NCBI GenBank assembly: GCA_011777135.1
Contig: JAABVY010000253.1
Location: forward strand, 1 to 7,551
DNA: 7,551 nt
Direction: 5' to 3'
From: Candidatus Zixiibacteriota bacterium
GTDB lineage: Bacteria > Zixibacteria > MSB-5A5 > JAABVY01
Numbering within the stretch: the stretch's first letter is position 1; the number at the start of each line of letters is the position of its first letter. Under the pieces are notes generated by a model, which worked only from the letters and a program-made list of their open reading frames with translations, did not search any database and was not told the origin of the DNA. Both the position numbers and the translations under genes were made by a program. Below, in pieces: positions 6,093-7,551 of the stretch.

Positions 6093-6115
6093 GCAGGCGT
6101 GGTGCGCGGAGAATA

Positions 6116-7551
6116 ATGGATGTACAGATCCCCGGGCACCGGTATAGCCTAGTGCTCCTTGTCGCCTTTATTATAGCTATCACAGGCATTTTAGCGCCGG
6201 CAGCTTCCGCAGCGATTGATATAGTCTGCACGTCGGGAGATCAATTTTATATCGATGCCAGTGACAACATTTTTGCTCGGTATGTTTCATACCAGATTAC
6301 TAATACCGGCCCTGCGGATTATTATGATGTATGGGTAGAAATAGGCAACTTCACCGGGGGTGTGGTCTCCCTTGCCTCGAATGAGACCAATCTTTATTAC
6401 CTTGACTCTCTTCCGGTAGGTACAACAGAAACCGCATTTTTTTACATTCAGGCCAGCGGCACGACCTCTACTCCCCAAAGCCATACTATCAGTGTTTATG
6501 AAGGGGAACCTCCCTCTGGAGTATTTGTCTCAAGCGCATCATTTACCTTTACATCAGTAGGCTCATCCGTATCGGCTGCTTCGAGCAAGGTTACAACAAT
6601 TGTTTCTGGACCGACGCCGCCGACCCTGGGTGGAATACTCACCATCCAGGTAAACGGCGACTGCGGGATAATCGGCAGAGACGGCTTGATGATCTTCTCC
6701 CCGGCTGGATTCCCGGACTGGCTGGCGGACGCCTATGAGTTGGTAGAGACAGAGATAACCTTAAGTGGCGGAATCAATGCCAACCTTACAAATCAGCTTT
6801 ACTATTCCGCTACCAGTCGAAAGAACGTTTCCTATAGCGCCGTTTACACATTTCGAGTGGCCGGAGTTGCCTCCGGACCGACCGTTGCCAGCCCTGTCGC
6901 CACGGTCAGCAGCGGGGCCCGTATGAAGCATGACAAAACAGATGGCTACTACGAGATAGATCCGATCCTTCCCGCAGTCAATCTGCTTACACTCCAAAAG
7001 AGCGCACTTCCCTCAAATGTCGTTGGAGGCGACACTGCTACATATACCTTTACTTTTCAGAATTCGGGGGATCTGAATGCTGAAATCGACTCAATTATTG
7101 ACATATTACCATCCACACCGGGCACTCCAATATATCTTGCCGGCACCAGTCAATTCAATGCTGTTCCCTGCGCAGATCCGGAGGCAAGCGGTTCGCAACT
7201 GAAATGGACCGGTCCCTTTCCTGTCGACTCCAGCTCAAGCGCCACACTGTCTTTTGACATGGTCTTTCCTACTGTTGAAGGTGCCTATACAAATCAAGCT
7301 TATGCCATGGTCGGAGATATACTTATAGATTCCACTCTTGATCTTACAGATTATGCCCCGGCAGCTGTGACGATAATTGTTGGAATGCCGGACATAATTA
7401 TACTTAAATCGGCGCAGGTTGTCTCTGATCCCGTTAATGGAAGCACGAATCCCAAGGCGGTTCCGGGCGCCACGATGCTTTACACTGTGACGGTTACTAA
7501 TTGGGGGATTGGTATGACGGATGCTAATTCTATTTCTATCGGCGACATAAT
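6116..7551 (+). CDS. Secreted protein with DUF11-type (conserved repeat) beta-sandwich domains, C-terminus cut by window edge
   Basis: The frame is open from ATG 6116 to the right edge (478 residues visible). A signal peptide covers about residues 1-36 (hydrophobic SLVLLVAFIIAITGILAP, cleavage likely after ASA). Residues about 38-135 look like a CARDB/Ig-like beta sandwich (YQITNTGPADYYDV), and 136-285 form a threonine/serine-rich beta region with one Cys in NGDCGI. From about 288 (LQKSALPSNVVGGDTATYTF) and again from about 424 (IIILKSAQVVSDP, then PGATMLYTVTVTNWG) come repeats typical of DUF11, a domain of large bacterial surface and adhesive proteins. No catalytic motif is seen. GGAG stands four bases before the ATG. 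The C-terminus is missing, so a sorting domain like that of the upstream gene cannot be confirmed. It is probably an envelope or extracellular structural protein. Confidence 0.88.
   Translation, partial: MDVQIPGHRYSLVLLVAFIIAITGILAPAASAAIDIVCTSGDQFYIDASDNIFARYVSYQITNTGPADYYDVWVEIGNFTGGVVSLASNETNLYYLDSLPVGTTETAFFYIQASGTTSTPQSHTISVYEGEPPSGVFVSSASFTFTSVGSSVSAASSKVTTIVSGPTPPTLGGILTIQVNGDCGIIGRDGLMIFSPAGFPDWLADAYELVETEITLSGGINANLTNQLYYSATSRKNVSYSAVYTFRVAGVASGPTVASPVATVSSGARMKHDKTDGYYEIDPILPAVNLLTLQKSALPSNVVGGDTATYTFTFQNSGDLNAEIDSIIDILPSTPGTPIYLAGTSQFNAVPCADPEASGSQLKWTGPFPVDSSSSATLSFDMVFPTVEGAYTNQAYAMVGDILIDSTLDLTDYAPAAVTIIVGMPDIIILKSAQVVSDPVNGSTNPKAVPGATMLYTVTVTNWGIGMTDANSISIGDI

Larger units (their letters stand above)
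5627..6115. other. Noncoding stretch between the two secreted-protein genes
   Basis: These 489 bases hold no supported gene. The short open frames have no ribosome-binding site or recognisable motif. The stretch contains a weak hairpin after the left gene (5642-5667), an inverted repeat TCAGTAT/ATACTGA (5682-5688, 5718-5724), a good intrinsic terminator (5969-5989), and a perfect hairpin in the leader of the right gene (6075-6092). I recognise no riboswitch class. A terminator far from the preceding stop leaves room for a small RNA or an attenuated leader. Confidence 0.5.

Noticed and set aside
6060..6115. Possible cyclic-di-GMP (GEMM) riboswitch suggested by GGACGCAGGC in the leader
   Set aside because: The rest of the conserved core and the paired three-stem layout are absent; only a simple hairpin is supported.

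Overview
The most notable feature is a short gene at 3388-3825. It encodes a complete member of the C-GCAxxG-C-C (CGAxxG, about 140 residues) putative redox protein family, but the first of the four signature cysteines is an in-frame TGA at codon 16. The reading frame is open on both sides of that TGA. A good ribosome-binding site and a plausible promoter precede the upstream ATG. An 11-position hairpin with a 5-nt loop starts ten bases after the TGA, matching the layout of a bacterial SECIS element. I read this as a candidate selenoprotein; a start at the downstream GTG would give a false truncated protein.

Organism: a bacterium of moderate GC. A T9SS-type C-terminal sorting domain (YPNPFNPTT ... 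GIYFYRM ... KKMLLLK), a DUF11-rich secreted protein and a kinase-like/receiver fusion suggest the FCB group or a related candidate phylum such as Zixibacteria. This is inference from protein style; no rRNA or other phylogenetic marker is present.

Layout. 1-2769, minus strand: a two-gene signalling unit. A response regulator (cytidylate-kinase-like domain, BON-like domain, receiver) lies upstream of a membrane-bound Cache sensor histidine kinase that runs off the left edge. 2770-3387: a gene-poor stretch holding a decayed IS200-type transposase remnant (minus strand) and the promoter of the selenoprotein candidate. 3388-3825: the selenoprotein candidate. 4106-4609: family I inorganic pyrophosphatase. 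4814-5626: a secreted protein with a CX3CH motif and a T9SS sorting tail. 5627-6115: a noncoding stretch with an intrinsic terminator and a leader hairpin. 6116-7551: a secreted DUF11-type protein cut by the right edge.

The two minus-strand genes probably form one sensory pathway: the histidine kinase senses an extracytoplasmic signal and phosphorylates the receiver of its neighbour. The plus-strand genes have separate leaders and look like independent units, not one operon. The pyrophosphatase is housekeeping, and the two right-hand genes are envelope or secreted proteins. Whether the cell makes selenocysteine (selA, selB, selC, selD) cannot be seen here and is the key outside fact.
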